64,000 bases of DNA from Polyangium sp. y55x31 (GTDB taxonomy: Bacteria; Myxococcota_A; Polyangia; Polyangiales; Polyangiaceae): contig NZ_JARZHG010000053.1 of the NCBI RefSeq assembly GCF_029946505.1, positions 1 through 64,000 of the forward strand, given 5' to 3'. The position numbers and the translations under genes were made by a program. Positions 44,960-54,179 of the stretch are shown here, piece by piece. The notes under the pieces are model-generated. The model worked only from the letters and a program-made list of their open reading frames with translations, searched no databases and was not told where the DNA came from. Every line of letters begins with the position of its first letter. The first letter of the stretch is position 1.

Positions 44960-45412
44960 TCAGGCGGCCTTTCCAGGCTTCTTGCCGTGGTCGCGGCCCT
45001 TCTTCTTGTCGTGCCCGCCCGGCTTGAGGCTCTTCGCGATCTTGCGGACCTCCTTGGCCTCTTCCTTCGTGACCGTGCCGTCCTGCGCGACGCGCTTGGC
45101 GGCGGCGCGAAGCTCGGTCGCGCTCGCGTCGAAGGCTTTGCGGCGCGCGGCGCGGTCCGCCTCGGGGAGGTTCTTCTCCTTCATGTGGCTCTCCATGCGG
45201 CCGCGGGCCTTCTCGATCCGCTTTTCCACGTGCTTCGTGAACTGATCGGCCGGAATCGGGAAGGCGACGCGCTTCTTCTTGCCCGCCTCGTCCTTGGCCT
45301 TGGCGCCGGCCGGGGCGTGGCCCTCACCCGCGAAAGCGACCGTGGGCGCGGCGGCGAAAGCGAGGCAAAGAGCGACGGCGAGGGGGCGGAAGAACGAGGG
45401 GACGTGCATCAT
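44960..45412 (-). CDS. Secreted Lys-rich helical protein
   Basis: 150 residues from ATG 45412 (a second ATG is at 45409). The signal peptide SFFRPLAVALCLAFAAAPTVAFA is clear. The mature part is highly charged and helical (KHVEKRIEKARGRMESHMKE, then AARRKAFDASATELRAAAKR), ending in HDKKKGRDHGKKPGKAA. The segment AQDGTVTKEEAKEV faintly resembles a single EF-hand loop but lacks enough acidic ligands. Unknown periplasmic or secreted protein; it may bind anionic polymers. Confidence 0.72.
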   Translation of the reverse strand: MMHVPSFFRPLAVALCLAFAAAPTVAFAGEGHAPAGAKAKDEAGKKKRVAFPIPADQFTKHVEKRIEKARGRMESHMKEKNLPEADRAARRKAFDASATELRAAAKRVAQDGTVTKEEAKEVRKIAKSLKPGGHDKKKGRDHGKKPGKAA

Positions 45413-45593
45413 GGCTGGCTCCTTGGGACAGCGCCTTGTCGCGGCGCTCGCGAAGGACCAATTGCACGGTCCGTGCCGTCGTCCTTTCGAGCCCGAAACC
45501 GCGATTTCCGCGGGAAATCGGCTGCGGAGCATTCGCCGCGCCCCTCGCCTGCGGAGAGATCGGTGCGGCGCGGGCTCCGCACCGGGTGCGCGC

Positions 45594-47078
45594 TCAGAAC
45601 ACGGGCGGCGCGAAGGGCAGGATCGTCTTCAGATCCTTGTCGTTGAAGCGGAGCTGGAGGCCGATGAAGTAATCACGCCGATCGGCATTCAGGATGTCGT
45701 CGACGCCGCCGAGCAGCCACAACTTGCGAATGAACTCGTACGCGAGCGCGACGCGCCAGCGCGGGGAGATCTGCTCGCCGAAGCCGAAGAGGTCCTGCCG
45801 GAGCTCGAATCGATCGTCGAGCAGGTGCAAATCGAGGCCGAGGCCGCCGGTCGACTCCTTGATGCCGAAGCGGCCCGTGAAGGGGCCGAAGCGCTTGGCG
45901 AACTGGAACGAGAAGCGGAAGGCGTTCGTCGTGACCGTACGGATCTCGCGGTAATGCGGCGGGTCGTTCGGGTTCGTCGTGTCGACGTCGATCTGCTCGA
46001 ACGTCGTGAGACCGCGCGGATCGTTGACGAGCTCGATGAGGTAGTATTTGTCCTCGGACGGCTGGAGGCGCAGCTCGACGTAGCTCTTGATGGTGTTCGC
46101 GAGGAAGTTGTAATCGGTCCGCAGGCCGACGATGGTCTGCAATCGGCCCATGCCGCCGACGAGCTCGCCCACGTCACCGACAGCGCTCTCGACCTCGTTG
46201 ATGAGCGTCTCGTCCTTCGTGAGCTTGCCGAGCGTGCCCTCGCCCCGATCGATGCGCGCCGCGACGTTGTCCGCATGCGAAAGCGCGCTCTCGAGCGAGG
46301 TCGTCGCCTTGTCGATCCGCGCCGCCGCGCTCCGGAGCTCGCCCGCCTTGCCGTTTTCGCCATTCGCGCTCGTCATCTTGCGGACGTCGCCCGTGACCTG
46401 CCGCAGGTTGTCGAGGATGGCGTTGATGTTCGGCTGCGAGTTCTGGGTGATCGTGTTGATGTTGTTGATCGTGTCGCGGACCGCCGTGCGGTTTTCGCGG
46501 ACGGTCTCGTTCAGCGCCTCGGTCACCTCGGCGAGGTTTTTCAGGATCTTTTCGAGCTGATCCTTGCCCGTGTCGCTGCCGACGGTGCCCTTCAAGGACT
46601 CGGTCACCGTCTTGACGTCCTTCAGGATCTCGGAGACCTGCCCCTGCAAGGACTGGATCGAGGGCTCCTCGATGTAGTTCTTGATCTGCCCCTGATCCGG
46701 GATGCGTGGATACCCCTCCGTCCCGGGCGCGAGCACGATGTAGTATTCGCCGATCAAGCTCGTCGCGCGTTTGCCAATCGCCGCGTCGTCGAAGAGCGGG
46801 GCCGTCGGGAACATCTTGATGTCGACGCGCGCTTTGCCGCCGTCGAGCCAGATGCGATCCACGGTGCCAACCTGGATGCCCTGGATCATCACGCGCGAGT
46901 GCGGCGCGACGCCGGTCACGTCGGGCAAGTACGCCCAGACGCGATAACCGTTCTCCGTGCCCGCATCCGGCGAGATGAAGCGATACGCGCCGAACGCCGC
47001 AGCCGCGAGCGCGACGGTCATCAAGCCGACCTTGGCGCCTTTATTGACCTCGATGCCCAAGCAAGCCGAGCGTACCAC
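45594..47078 (-). CDS. MCE/MlaD-domain lipid-transport protein
   Basis: 494 residues from a GTG start (TTG at 47060 is also possible, as family members often begin at GIEVNKGAKVG). One N-terminal membrane helix (VGLMTVALAAAAFGAYRF) is followed by the MCE domain (GYRVWAYLPDVTGVAPHSRV, MIQGIQVGTVDRIWLDGGKA). A long helical stretch (about 160-310, with repeated KTVTESLKGTVGSDTGK-like heptads) is followed by a beta-rich C-terminal region that looks like an outer-membrane or barrel-like part (FSFQFAKRFGPFTGRFGIKE). MCE proteins shuttle lipids between membranes. No partner ABC ATPase or permease is adjacent. Confidence 0.88.
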   Translation of the reverse strand: MVRSACLGIEVNKGAKVGLMTVALAAAAFGAYRFISPDAGTENGYRVWAYLPDVTGVAPHSRVMIQGIQVGTVDRIWLDGGKARVDIKMFPTAPLFDDAAIGKRATSLIGEYYIVLAPGTEGYPRIPDQGQIKNYIEEPSIQSLQGQVSEILKDVKTVTESLKGTVGSDTGKDQLEKILKNLAEVTEALNETVRENRTAVRDTINNINTITQNSQPNINAILDNLRQVTGDVRKMTSANGENGKAGELRSAAARIDKATTSLESALSHADNVAARIDRGEGTLGKLTKDETLINEVESAVGDVGELVGGMGRLQTIVGLRTDYNFLANTIKSYVELRLQPSEDKYYLIELVNDPRGLTTFEQIDVDTTNPNDPPHYREIRTVTTNAFRFSFQFAKRFGPFTGRFGIKESTGGLGLDLHLLDDRFELRQDLFGFGEQISPRWRVALAYEFIRKLWLLGGVDDILNADRRDYFIGLQLRFNDKDLKTILPFAPPVF

Positions 47079-47168
47079 GGAAATGCCGAAGAGACGCGCC
47101 CCTTTCTTGCAGCCTCAACGTGGTCACCAGGGGTGTCAGGTGCGCCGAAATTTGCTACCACCGAAGGC

Positions 47169-48479
47169 ATGCGTGGCGTAGCTCGGGCAGCGCTCGTGAC
47201 GTTCGCGCTCGGCGGCATGGGCTGCGCCGGCGCCGCGCCGATGACGCCCGCCCCCGCAGCGCCGGCCGCAGAAACGCAGGCGCTCGGCGACAGGCCTGCG
47301 TGGCTCCCCGCGTACACCGCGGCGCAACGCGCCCTGCTCGCCCCGGTCGAGACGCCGATTCAGGTGCCGGCGGCGCGCGTGTACCCGGACCTGCATCGCT
47401 TCCAGTACGCAGGCCCCGCGCGCCTCGACGACCTGCGCAGGACGATCCGGTTCTCGACGTTGATCGTGACGGTGATCGACAAATCGCCGCGGCTGTACTC
47501 GCTCGACGACGCCGCGCCCGAGCTCGCGAACCTGGTGGCGCAGTACGGACCGCCGCCGCCCGCAGAGCCGGACCCGTGGCAAACGGCGGAGGTGGTTCGC
47601 AAGGACCGCGCGCTCACGCTGACGCCGGTCAAGCTCTCGGACGAGGCGAAAACGTCGCTCGCCGCGGCCCGATCGAAGCGCGACGCGGGCGAGACGAAGG
47701 CCGCCGCGGAGGCGTTTCGCGCGGCGCTCGGGTCCACGCGGGCGGCAGGAATCGCCCTCGAGCTCGGGGAGATGCTCGTCGCGCAGAACCAGCCGAAGGA
47801 AGCACGCGAGGCGTTCGAAGAGGCGATCGGCATCGACCCGACGCTCGCGACGGCGCACCTCCGGCTCGCCGAGCTCGCGGAGAAACGTGCGGATCGCGAA
47901 GAGGCGCGCCGCCGGCTCGCCGAGGCCATCGCCTTCTGGCCGGCCTCGCGCCGCGCGATCGAGCTCGCCGACCGGCTCTCGAACGGCCTCGCTTCCTCGC
48001 GCCTCACGCGCCTGCCCCTCTTCCGCGTCTTCCTCGACGTCGACAGCGTGGGCGCGATCCACGTCGGCTCCTCGGGCGGCGATCCCGCGCGCGTCTACGC
48101 CGGCTGCCGCGCCGTGATGCGCTACGAGCCCGAGGTCCGCGCGCGAATCTTCGAGCAGCCCGAGGACGTGCCCTACCACCTCACGATGATGGAAGAGCTC
48201 ATCTGCCTGGAATCCGCGCTCGGGACGTACGTCGCCGCGCGGATGTCCAAGGGGGGCGCGGCGGTCGATCCGGCGATGGAGGCGCTGCTCGAGGTCGCCC
48301 ACGAGGAGGGGCTCGGCGGGTACGTCATGACCGAGATCCTGGGCCGGCACCGTCCCGAGCGGGCGCGCAGCGCGCCACGCGAGGTGCATGAGGCCATGGT
48401 GCGCTACGTCGAACGCACGATGCTCGGCGCGCCGCTCGTCGCCGACCCCGCGCAAGGGGTGTACACCGCGGCGCGTTGA
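47169..48479 (+). CDS. TPR-containing lipoprotein
   Basis: 436 residues from ATG 47169 (MRGVARAALVTFALGGMGC, lipobox GMGC). A Pro/Ala linker precedes the domain. Two to three TPR-like units lie at about 175-270: AKTSLAAARSKRDAGETKAA, QPKEAREAFEEAIGIDPTLA, RLAELAEKRADREEARRRLA. The C-terminal part (VDSVGAIHVGSSGGDPARVY, CRAVMRYEPEVRARIFE) is not recognised. It diverges from the MCE gene with a 90-nt gap. Confidence 0.78.
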   Translation: MRGVARAALVTFALGGMGCAGAAPMTPAPAAPAAETQALGDRPAWLPAYTAAQRALLAPVETPIQVPAARVYPDLHRFQYAGPARLDDLRRTIRFSTLIVTVIDKSPRLYSLDDAAPELANLVAQYGPPPPAEPDPWQTAEVVRKDRALTLTPVKLSDEAKTSLAAARSKRDAGETKAAAEAFRAALGSTRAAGIALELGEMLVAQNQPKEAREAFEEAIGIDPTLATAHLRLAELAEKRADREEARRRLAEAIAFWPASRRAIELADRLSNGLASSRLTRLPLFRVFLDVDSVGAIHVGSSGGDPARVYAGCRAVMRYEPEVRARIFEQPEDVPYHLTMMEELICLESALGTYVAARMSKGGAAVDPAMEALLEVAHEEGLGGYVMTEILGRHRPERARSAPREVHEAMVRYVERTMLGAPLVADPAQGVYTAAR

Positions 48480-48497
48480 CCCCACCCGGAGTCGTCG

Positions 48498-49706
48498 ATG
48501 AACGCTCATTCGCGCCGATTGCACCGAGGTCCGTCCCTCCTCCAAGCGCTCGTCTGCTCGCTGCCCGCCCTCGCCGCCCTCGCGCTGCCGCTCGTCGCCT
48601 CGGCCGAGGCCGGCGCGCTGCGGGTCACCTGGAAGCCGACCGTCTCGTCCCCCCACTCCGCCGCGAAAACCAGCGCACGCGAGGCCCCGCTCTTGAACCT
48701 CTGCGGGCCCGCGGACAGCGCGCTCATGGAAGTCGCGGGGATCGTGGCGCGGCGGCAGCTCGACGGGGCGAGCGCGCTGACGGCCGATGAGCTCGCCTTC
48801 GCGCTGCGCGCCGCGGGGGACCCGCACGTGTGGCCGAAGGCGTGGTCGCTCTCCGGGGTGAACCTCGACGACGCGGACACGGAGACGCGCTTCAAGGGGT
48901 GGATCGGCGGGCTTCGGTCGCTCGGCGCGCGTCGATGCGGCGTGGCGAAGCTCGACGGCGAAGGCGGGGCGTCGGTCGCGACGGTCATCACGTTCGACGC
49001 GCTCGCGGACATGGCGCCGGTGACGACGACGGCGCGCGTGGGACAGTGGATCACGCTGGAAGGGACGATGCTCGTGCCGGCCTCGGGCGTGCAGGTCGTC
49101 TTGCTCGGGCCACGCGCGGCGCCGCGCACGGTGCCGAGCTCGCTATCGGGCGGGAAGATCCGGTCGACGTTCGCGGTGGACCAGCCCGGCGCGTGGCTCG
49201 TGCAGGTGCTCGCGACGGTGTCGACGGGGCCACGTCCGGTGCTGGAAACGACGATCTACGCCGGGCAAAAGCCGCCGACCGAGTTCGTCCGCGCCGCGGT
49301 GCCGGGCGAGGAGGCCGCGGCGGGGGCGAAGGACGACGCGGACGCGATGCTGCGCATGATCAACGCGGCGCGTATCGCCGAAGGTCGCAAGCCGCTCGTG
49401 CGAGACGCGGCGCTCGACAAGGTGGCGCGGGCGCACTCGGAGGAGATGATGAAGACGCGGATCGTCGGCCACGACGTGGGCGGGGGCGATCCACGCAAGC
49501 GCATCGAGGCGGCGGGGATCCAGACGGCGATCGCCGGGGAAAACGTGGCGAGCGCGAGCTCGCTGCCGAACGCGCACAGGGCGCTCTGGGCGAGCCCGTC
49601 GCACCGGGGGAATTTGCTCCTGGAGAAGTTCACGCGCGTCGGGGTGGCCGTGTCGCGTGGGGCGGATGGGTCGTACTGGGTGACGGAGTTGTTCTCCGGA
49701 TCGTAG
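48498..49706 (+). CDS. Exported CAP-domain (SCP/PR-1) protein
   Basis: 402 residues. A signal peptide (LPALAALALPLVASAEAG) is followed by a helical N-terminal part and a beta domain (GQWITLEGTMLVPASGVQVV, about 175-245). The last ~125 residues are a CAP domain: MLRMINAARIAEGRKPLVRD, DKVARAHSEEMMKTRIVGHD, AGENVASASSLPNAHRALWA and SPSHRGNLL. The paired His (SEEMM...GHD and SPSHRG) and Glu fit the CAP cavity. Bacterial CAP proteins are secreted, of mixed or unknown function. It begins 18 nt after the TPR lipoprotein gene. Confidence 0.88.
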   Translation: MNAHSRRLHRGPSLLQALVCSLPALAALALPLVASAEAGALRVTWKPTVSSPHSAAKTSAREAPLLNLCGPADSALMEVAGIVARRQLDGASALTADELAFALRAAGDPHVWPKAWSLSGVNLDDADTETRFKGWIGGLRSLGARRCGVAKLDGEGGASVATVITFDALADMAPVTTTARVGQWITLEGTMLVPASGVQVVLLGPRAAPRTVPSSLSGGKIRSTFAVDQPGAWLVQVLATVSTGPRPVLETTIYAGQKPPTEFVRAAVPGEEAAAGAKDDADAMLRMINAARIAEGRKPLVRDAALDKVARAHSEEMMKTRIVGHDVGGGDPRKRIEAAGIQTAIAGENVASASSLPNAHRALWASPSHRGNLLLEKFTRVGVAVSRGADGSYWVTELFSGS

Positions 49707-49733
49707 CCGGCGCCGTCCCCCGACCCCCTTCCC

Positions 49734-50855
49734 TCACCCCCCATCCCCCTCTCCTTCGCGGGAGAGGGGGAGCTTCGTTTCGTTCGACGTCAAAATGTTT
49801 TCCCCCTGGGACTTGCGGCGCAGGGGGACGAGCTGAGGCTCGGAGGAGGGCTCGGGCTGGATGGTGCAGTGCTCGAGGCCGTGGGCCTCGCGCATGCGCG
49901 CCGCGACGGCCTGGACGACGTCGGTGCCGTGGAAGCCGCGCGCGATGACGATGTGCACCGTCAGCACGTCGAAGCCCTCCGAGATCGACCAGACGTGCAG
50001 GTCGTGAAAGCCCACGACGCCGGGGACCTTGAGAAGCGTGTCCTCGACGTGCGCGATGTCGATCTCGATGGGGCTTCCCTCCATGAGCACGTGCGAGGTG
50101 TCGCGCACGAGCTTGAAGCCGCCCCAGCAGATCAAGAGCGCGATGACGCCGCTGATGATCGGGTCGGCCCGGGTCCAGCCGAGCGAGAGGACGAGCACGC
50201 CGCCCACGATCGCGCCGACGGAGCCGAGCGCGTCGGAGAGGACGTGCGCGAGCGCGGCGCGCGTGTTGATGTTGTGCCCCTTGTCGCCGAACGAGAGCAC
50301 CGCCGCGGCGAAGAGGTTGATGACGAGGCCCGTCACCGCGGTCGCCGTCATGGCCGCGCCGTCGATCGAGCGCGGCTCGTTGAACCGATGCACGGCCTCG
50401 CCGAAGATCCACACGGCCGTGAGCGCGAGCGCGACGCCGTTCGCGAAGGCCGCGAGCACCTCGGCGCGGCGATAACCGTACGTGCGGGCGCGCGTGCGCT
50501 GCTGCGAGGCGATGCGCTGCGCGATCATGGCGAGCGCGAGCGCCGCCGCATCCGCGAGCATGTGGCCCGCGTCCGCGAGGAGCGCGAGGCTGCCCGACAG
50601 AAAGCCGACGACCGCCTCGACGACCATGAAGCCGGCCGTGACCGTGAACGCCAGGATGAGCCGTCGGAACGGCGTGCGCCGTAGCTCGCTCAAGCCGTGC
50701 GCATGGCCGTGGTCGTGGTCGTGGTGCGCGTGGCCCTTCCGCGGTTCGTCGTGCGCGTGGTCGTGATCGTCGTGACGATCGTGATCGTGATCGTGACCAT
50801 CCTCATGCGCGTGGTCGTGATGCGCGTGATCTTCGGGGTGCGCCGCACGGGCCAT
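49734..50855 (-). CDS. CDF-family zinc/divalent cation exporter
   Basis: 373 residues from ATG 50855 (MARAAHPEDHAHH). Residues 7-55 are an extreme His/Asp stretch (HHDHAHEDGHDHDHDRHDD), a likely cytoplasmic zinc buffer or sensor. Six helices follow. Both zinc-site motifs are present: ADAGHMLADAAAL (helix II) and LAHVLSDALGSVG (helix V). The C-terminal cytoplasmic domain (VPGVVGFHDLHVWSISEGFD, VLTVHIVIARG) is the usual regulatory fold. The last ~20 residues (NETKLPLSREGEGDGG) run through the hairpin at 49745-49770 and may be repeat-derived. Confidence 0.93.
   Translation of the reverse strand: MARAAHPEDHAHHDHAHEDGHDHDHDRHDDHDHAHDEPRKGHAHHDHDHGHAHGLSELRRTPFRRLILAFTVTAGFMVVEAVVGFLSGSLALLADAGHMLADAAALALAMIAQRIASQQRTRARTYGYRRAEVLAAFANGVALALTAVWIFGEAVHRFNEPRSIDGAAMTATAVTGLVINLFAAAVLSFGDKGHNINTRAALAHVLSDALGSVGAIVGGVLVLSLGWTRADPIISGVIALLICWGGFKLVRDTSHVLMEGSPIEIDIAHVEDTLLKVPGVVGFHDLHVWSISEGFDVLTVHIVIARGFHGTDVVQAVAARMREAHGLEHCTIQPEPSSEPQLVPLRRKSQGENILTSNETKLPLSREGEGDGG
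49745..49770. repeat. GC-rich hairpin inside the 3' end of the CDF gene
   Basis: The 10 bases at 49745-49754 pair perfectly with 49761-49770 around a ttcgcg loop. It codes the last residues of the CDF protein, then lies 39-64 nt after the CAP-gene stop on the other strand. Its shape and sequence recall the hairpin at 28314-28347. Confidence 0.75.
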
Positions 50856-50989
50856 GGCCGGGAGGGTAGTCCATCCGCGAGCGGGCGAAGGCACCGATCG
50901 ACGCGCTCCGGCGTCGAGACCTCCGCTCGGGCGAGCCGAGCGGGTCAAAACTTGGCGGGGGGCGGGCTTCGTTGACTATGCTCCGCCCC

Positions 50990-51544
50990 ATGGCCGAACC
51001 GTCGGACCGCCTCGTGTGGGTGGACCTCGAGATGACCGGGCTCGATCCACAGCGCTGCGCGATCGTCGAGATCGCGACGATCATCACGGACTGTAACCTC
51101 CGCGTCGTGGAAGAGGGCCCGAACCTCGTCATCCACCAGCCGCCCGAGGTGCTCGCCACGATGAACGACTTCGTCCGCGACCTGCACGCGCGCTCGGGGC
51201 TGCTCGAACGGATCCCGACCTCGAAGGTCACCCTCGACGACGCCGCCGCGCAGACGCTCGCCTTCGTGCAGAAGCACGTGACGAAAGGGACGGCGCCGCT
51301 CTGTGGGAACTCCGTCTGGAAGGACCGCGAGTTCCTCGAGCGCTACATGCCCGCGTTCGTGGCCCACCTGCATTACCGCATGATCGACGTGTCCACGCTG
51401 AAGGAGCTCGTGAAGCGGTGGTGTCCCGAACGGCAGGCGCCGAAGAAGAAGGAGACGCACCGCGCGCTCGACGACATCCGCGAATCGATCGAGGAGCTCG
51501 CCCATTACCAGAAGCTCCTGTTCGCGCCCCTCGCGCGCGCCTGA
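50990..51544 (+). CDS. orn: Oligoribonuclease
   Basis: 184 residues from ATG 50990 (MAEPSDRLVWVDLEMTG). It degrades short RNA (di- to pentanucleotides). DEDDh motifs: VWVDLEMTGLDP (Asp and Glu), GNSVWKDREFLERYMP (Asp), and THRALDDIRESIEEL (His and Asp). The Orn-specific QRCAIVEIATIITD and MIDVSTLKELVKRW are present. Normal length. It diverges from the CDF gene, with 134 nt between. Confidence 0.95.
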   Translation: MAEPSDRLVWVDLEMTGLDPQRCAIVEIATIITDCNLRVVEEGPNLVIHQPPEVLATMNDFVRDLHARSGLLERIPTSKVTLDDAAAQTLAFVQKHVTKGTAPLCGNSVWKDREFLERYMPAFVAHLHYRMIDVSTLKELVKRWCPERQAPKKKETHRALDDIRESIEELAHYQKLLFAPLARA

Positions 51545-51613
51545 AGATCGCCGTGTAAGGCGAAGGCTCGGGTCTCGTTCTCATGCACACGCCACGGAGA
51601 ACGGATACCCGCC

Positions 51614-52501
51614 ATGTTCGCAGAGACGCGCCTCGCCTCGATAGTCGCCCCCATCCTCGCCTCGATCTCCCTGCTCGCCGGCTGCGGCGGCGCGCCGTCA
51701 CCGATGGCCGAGCCCCAGGCCTACGCCGCCGCGCGGCCCGAAATGGTCGCGCCCGCCGCGCCCGCGCTCCAGCGCTCGTACTTCACGAAGGACGTGACCG
51801 GCGCGCTCACCGAGCAGGACCTGCAAACCGTGCTCGAAGCGCCGATCGATTTGCAGCTCCCGGCGCGCATCGGCGTGATTCCCCTGGCAGAACCGTTTGA
51901 TCCCAAAGGATCGCCGTCACTCGGCCTCCGGAGCACGGCATCACACCATTTCGCCAAGACGCTCGCGGGAAATCCCCATTTCTCGCAGGTCACGGACATC
52001 TCGACGGACCTGCCGAACGTGGGCGGAATCGAGGGGCTGCGCGTGATCGCCGCCCGCTACCGGCTCAGGTATCTCGTGCTTTATTCGGAGCGCTTCGAGG
52101 ACAGCACGCACCTGAACGGCTGGGCGTGGCTCTATCCGACCGTGCTCGGCATGTTCCTCGCGCCGGGCGTGACCGTCGAGAGCCAGGGGATCGCGCAGGC
52201 CGATTTCCTCGACGTACGCACGGGGACGATCCTGTTTTCGGTGAGCGAGCCGCTGCACGTGTCGAAGAAGGAGCAGATGATCGGCGCGGCGCGCTCGCAC
52301 AAGGAGGAGCAAGGGAAGATCGCCGCCGACGGGGCGCGCGCGCTCGCCAAGCGCGTGCACGTGCAGACGAACGCGCTCGTGGCCTTCGCCGAGGCCACAC
52401 ACGGCGCGCAGCCGAGGCCGAAGCTCCTGCCCGCCCCCGTCGTCGCGTCGTCGCCCGGGACGACGGGCGTGGTCGCGGAAATGGGCCTCGCCAAACCCTG
52501 A
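51614..52501 (+). CDS. Lipoprotein of unknown function
   Basis: 295 residues. The signal LASIVAPILASISLLAGC ends in a lipobox. Middle residues read ARIGVIPLAEPFDPKGSPSL, RVIAARYRLRYLVLYSERFE and LYPTVLGMFLAPGVTVESQG, then DFLDVRTGTILFSVSEPLHV. The GVIP strand and DVRTGTILF turn recall outer-membrane-associated curli/CsgG-like or rhombotarget-type lipoproteins, but no firm assignment is made. It follows orn with a 69-nt gap and meets the next gene tail to tail. Confidence 0.72.
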   Translation: MFAETRLASIVAPILASISLLAGCGGAPSPMAEPQAYAAARPEMVAPAAPALQRSYFTKDVTGALTEQDLQTVLEAPIDLQLPARIGVIPLAEPFDPKGSPSLGLRSTASHHFAKTLAGNPHFSQVTDISTDLPNVGGIEGLRVIAARYRLRYLVLYSERFEDSTHLNGWAWLYPTVLGMFLAPGVTVESQGIAQADFLDVRTGTILFSVSEPLHVSKKEQMIGAARSHKEEQGKIAADGARALAKRVHVQTNALVAFAEATHGAQPRPKLLPAPVVASSPGTTGVVAEMGLAKP

Positions 52502-52502
52502 A

Positions 52503-53201
52503 TCAAGCGCGCCAGAGCGCGAGCACCCACAAGAGCACGCCCGCGAGCGCGACGAAGATGCCCGCCCGCGCCCGCGCGAGGTCGAAGCCGTCCGGCGACG
52601 CGCTCGAACGGCGCACGGCCCACGCAGCGCCGCCCGCCCACGCGACGAACGCGACGAGCAAGAGGACGACCCACGGCGTGCGCGGCGCCTCGTCGCGCAG
52701 GAGCGCCGCGAGCTGCTTCTCCTCGATGCGCTGCGGCGGCTCGGTGCGCGTGCCCGGCGGGCGCGGCGCCGCGGCCTCGATCCGCGCGATGGCCAGGTTC
52801 GCGCGGTCGAGGTCCTCCTTGTGCGGGACGAGGAGCCAGCGCGTCTCGATCGCCGCCGTGCGGACGCCACGCCAGGCGAGGAGCGCGAGATCCCGATCGC
52901 CGAGACCTTCCGCCGTCGTAGCAATCGACGCGAGCCGCTCGTAGGCGACCCGCACGTGCGGCGCGCCCGGCGCATACCAGCCGGCGGCCCTGCGCGCCCG
53001 GACGGTGGCCTCGTACGCGTCGCCGCGCCGCAGCGCCGCCGTGCTCTCGGCGATCTCCGCTTCGCCCGACCACACGACACGCGCCGTCACCGCGCCGACG
53101 AGCAGCCCGACGATCGCCGCGGCTCCGAGCGCGCGCACGACCCGCGCGACGAAACGCGCGCGCGCGGGCGAAATCGAGGTCGTTCCGGCCGCGTCGTTCA
53201 C
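52503..53201 (-). CDS. Membrane protein coupled to the ABC permease
   Basis: 232 residues from a GTG overlapping the permease stop (GTGA). Three hydrophobic helices: AAAIVGLLVGAVTARVVW near the N-terminus, WVVLLLVAFVAWAGGAAWAV and FVALAGVLLWVLALWRA at the C-terminus. A soluble helical region (about 50-160, TPR-like: TAALRRGDAYEATVRARRAA) lies between, probably periplasmic. Translation coupling suggests it works with the permease. Confidence 0.72.
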   Translation of the reverse strand: MNDAAGTTSISPARARFVARVVRALGAAAIVGLLVGAVTARVVWSGEAEIAESTAALRRGDAYEATVRARRAAGWYAPGAPHVRVAYERLASIATTAEGLGDRDLALLAWRGVRTAAIETRWLLVPHKEDLDRANLAIARIEAAAPRPPGTRTEPPQRIEEKQLAALLRDEAPRTPWVVLLLVAFVAWAGGAAWAVRRSSASPDGFDLARARAGIFVALAGVLLWVLALWRA

Positions 53202-54142
53202 AGGAAATCACGCTCGTTGAAGACGAGCGCAGCCACGGCGAGGAGCCCCAAAGACCAGCCGAACGACGTGAGCGACGCCATGCCGAGGTACGACGAGAGC
53301 TTCACGTCGATCGCCTCGCCGACGAGCAGCGGCCGCGCCGGGACGAAGATTTGCAGGTTCGGGACGATCTTCGAAAGCCCGACACCCATGTCGTGAATCG
53401 TTTGTCCGAATTGCTTCACGGGCAGCCGCGCCAGGTTGTCGGCATACCGGCCCACGAGCCACACGCCGAGCGTGAAGAGCGCCGAGAGGAAGGGCGTGGA
53501 GAACGAGGCGAAGAGCGTGGCCGCCGCAGCGACGATCGCGATCTCGAGCAGCGTGAGCAGGCTCGACGCGAGCACGACGCGGCGCTCGTCCGGCGCGACG
53601 CCCGAGAGGACGACGCCGAGCACGAGCATGCCCGCGGCCCACGGGATCACGCCATAGGTGCGCATCGCCGGGACGCGCCAGGCGACGAGGCCCATGAGCA
53701 AGAGCCAGCCGAGCGCGCCGCCCACGATGCGAGAGAGGTGCGCGGCCGAGTTGCTCGCGCCGAGGCCCGCGCTGAGCAGGAGCACGAGGCCCGCGTCGGC
53801 CATGATGAAGACGACGATCGTGAGCAGCGTGCCGAGGTACTTGCCGACGAGGTACTCGCTGCGGCGGATCGGCCGGGCCAGGATGGGAAAAAGCGTCTTC
53901 TGTTCGAGCTCGCGGTAGAGCGAGGTCGCGCCGATGACGATCGCCACGAGCAAGCTGAAGATCGAGATCGACGCCGCGCCGAGGTCGCTCACGACGCGCG
54001 GCGCGTTCTTCAGCGTGAAGGCGCCGACCACGAGCGAGAAGAGCGACACGAAGAAGGCCACGACCGCGAGCCCGAGCAAGATGCGCGCGCGCACCGACTC
54101 GCGGTACGTGTTCAGGGCGATGACGCCGATCCGGCCGAACAT
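53198..54142 (-). CDS. ABC-2-type transporter permease
   Basis: 314 residues with about six helices. The N-terminal IALNTYRESVRARIL and the loop SLYRELEQKTLFPILARPI (RELExxTL...RPI) are the hallmarks of ABC-2 permeases such as NosY/YhaP types. Other helices include LGTLLTIVVFIMADAGLVLL and LLTLLEIAIVAAAATLFASF. The matching ATPase is not in the window. Followed by the coupled membrane protein. Confidence 0.88.
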   Translation of the reverse strand: MFGRIGVIALNTYRESVRARILLGLAVVAFFVSLFSLVVGAFTLKNAPRVVSDLGAASISIFSLLVAIVIGATSLYRELEQKTLFPILARPIRRSEYLVGKYLGTLLTIVVFIMADAGLVLLLSAGLGASNSAAHLSRIVGGALGWLLLMGLVAWRVPAMRTYGVIPWAAGMLVLGVVLSGVAPDERRVVLASSLLTLLEIAIVAAAATLFASFSTPFLSALFTLGVWLVGRYADNLARLPVKQFGQTIHDMGVGLSKIVPNLQIFVPARPLLVGEAIDVKLSSYLGMASLTSFGWSLGLLAVAALVFNERDFL

Positions 54143-54179
54143 GGCGCGGAACGTATCACGAAGCGATCAGCCGTTCCCC

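Noticed and set aside
44960-45412. EF-hand calcium-binding site in the secreted Lys-rich protein
   Set aside because: The AQDGTVTKEEAKEV loop lacks the acidic residues at positions 1, 3 and 5 needed for calcium.
45279-47168. Upstream extension of the TPR lipoprotein gene
   Set aside because: It overlaps the MCE gene antisense and lacks a signal peptide; the ATG at 47169 starts a good lipoprotein signal.
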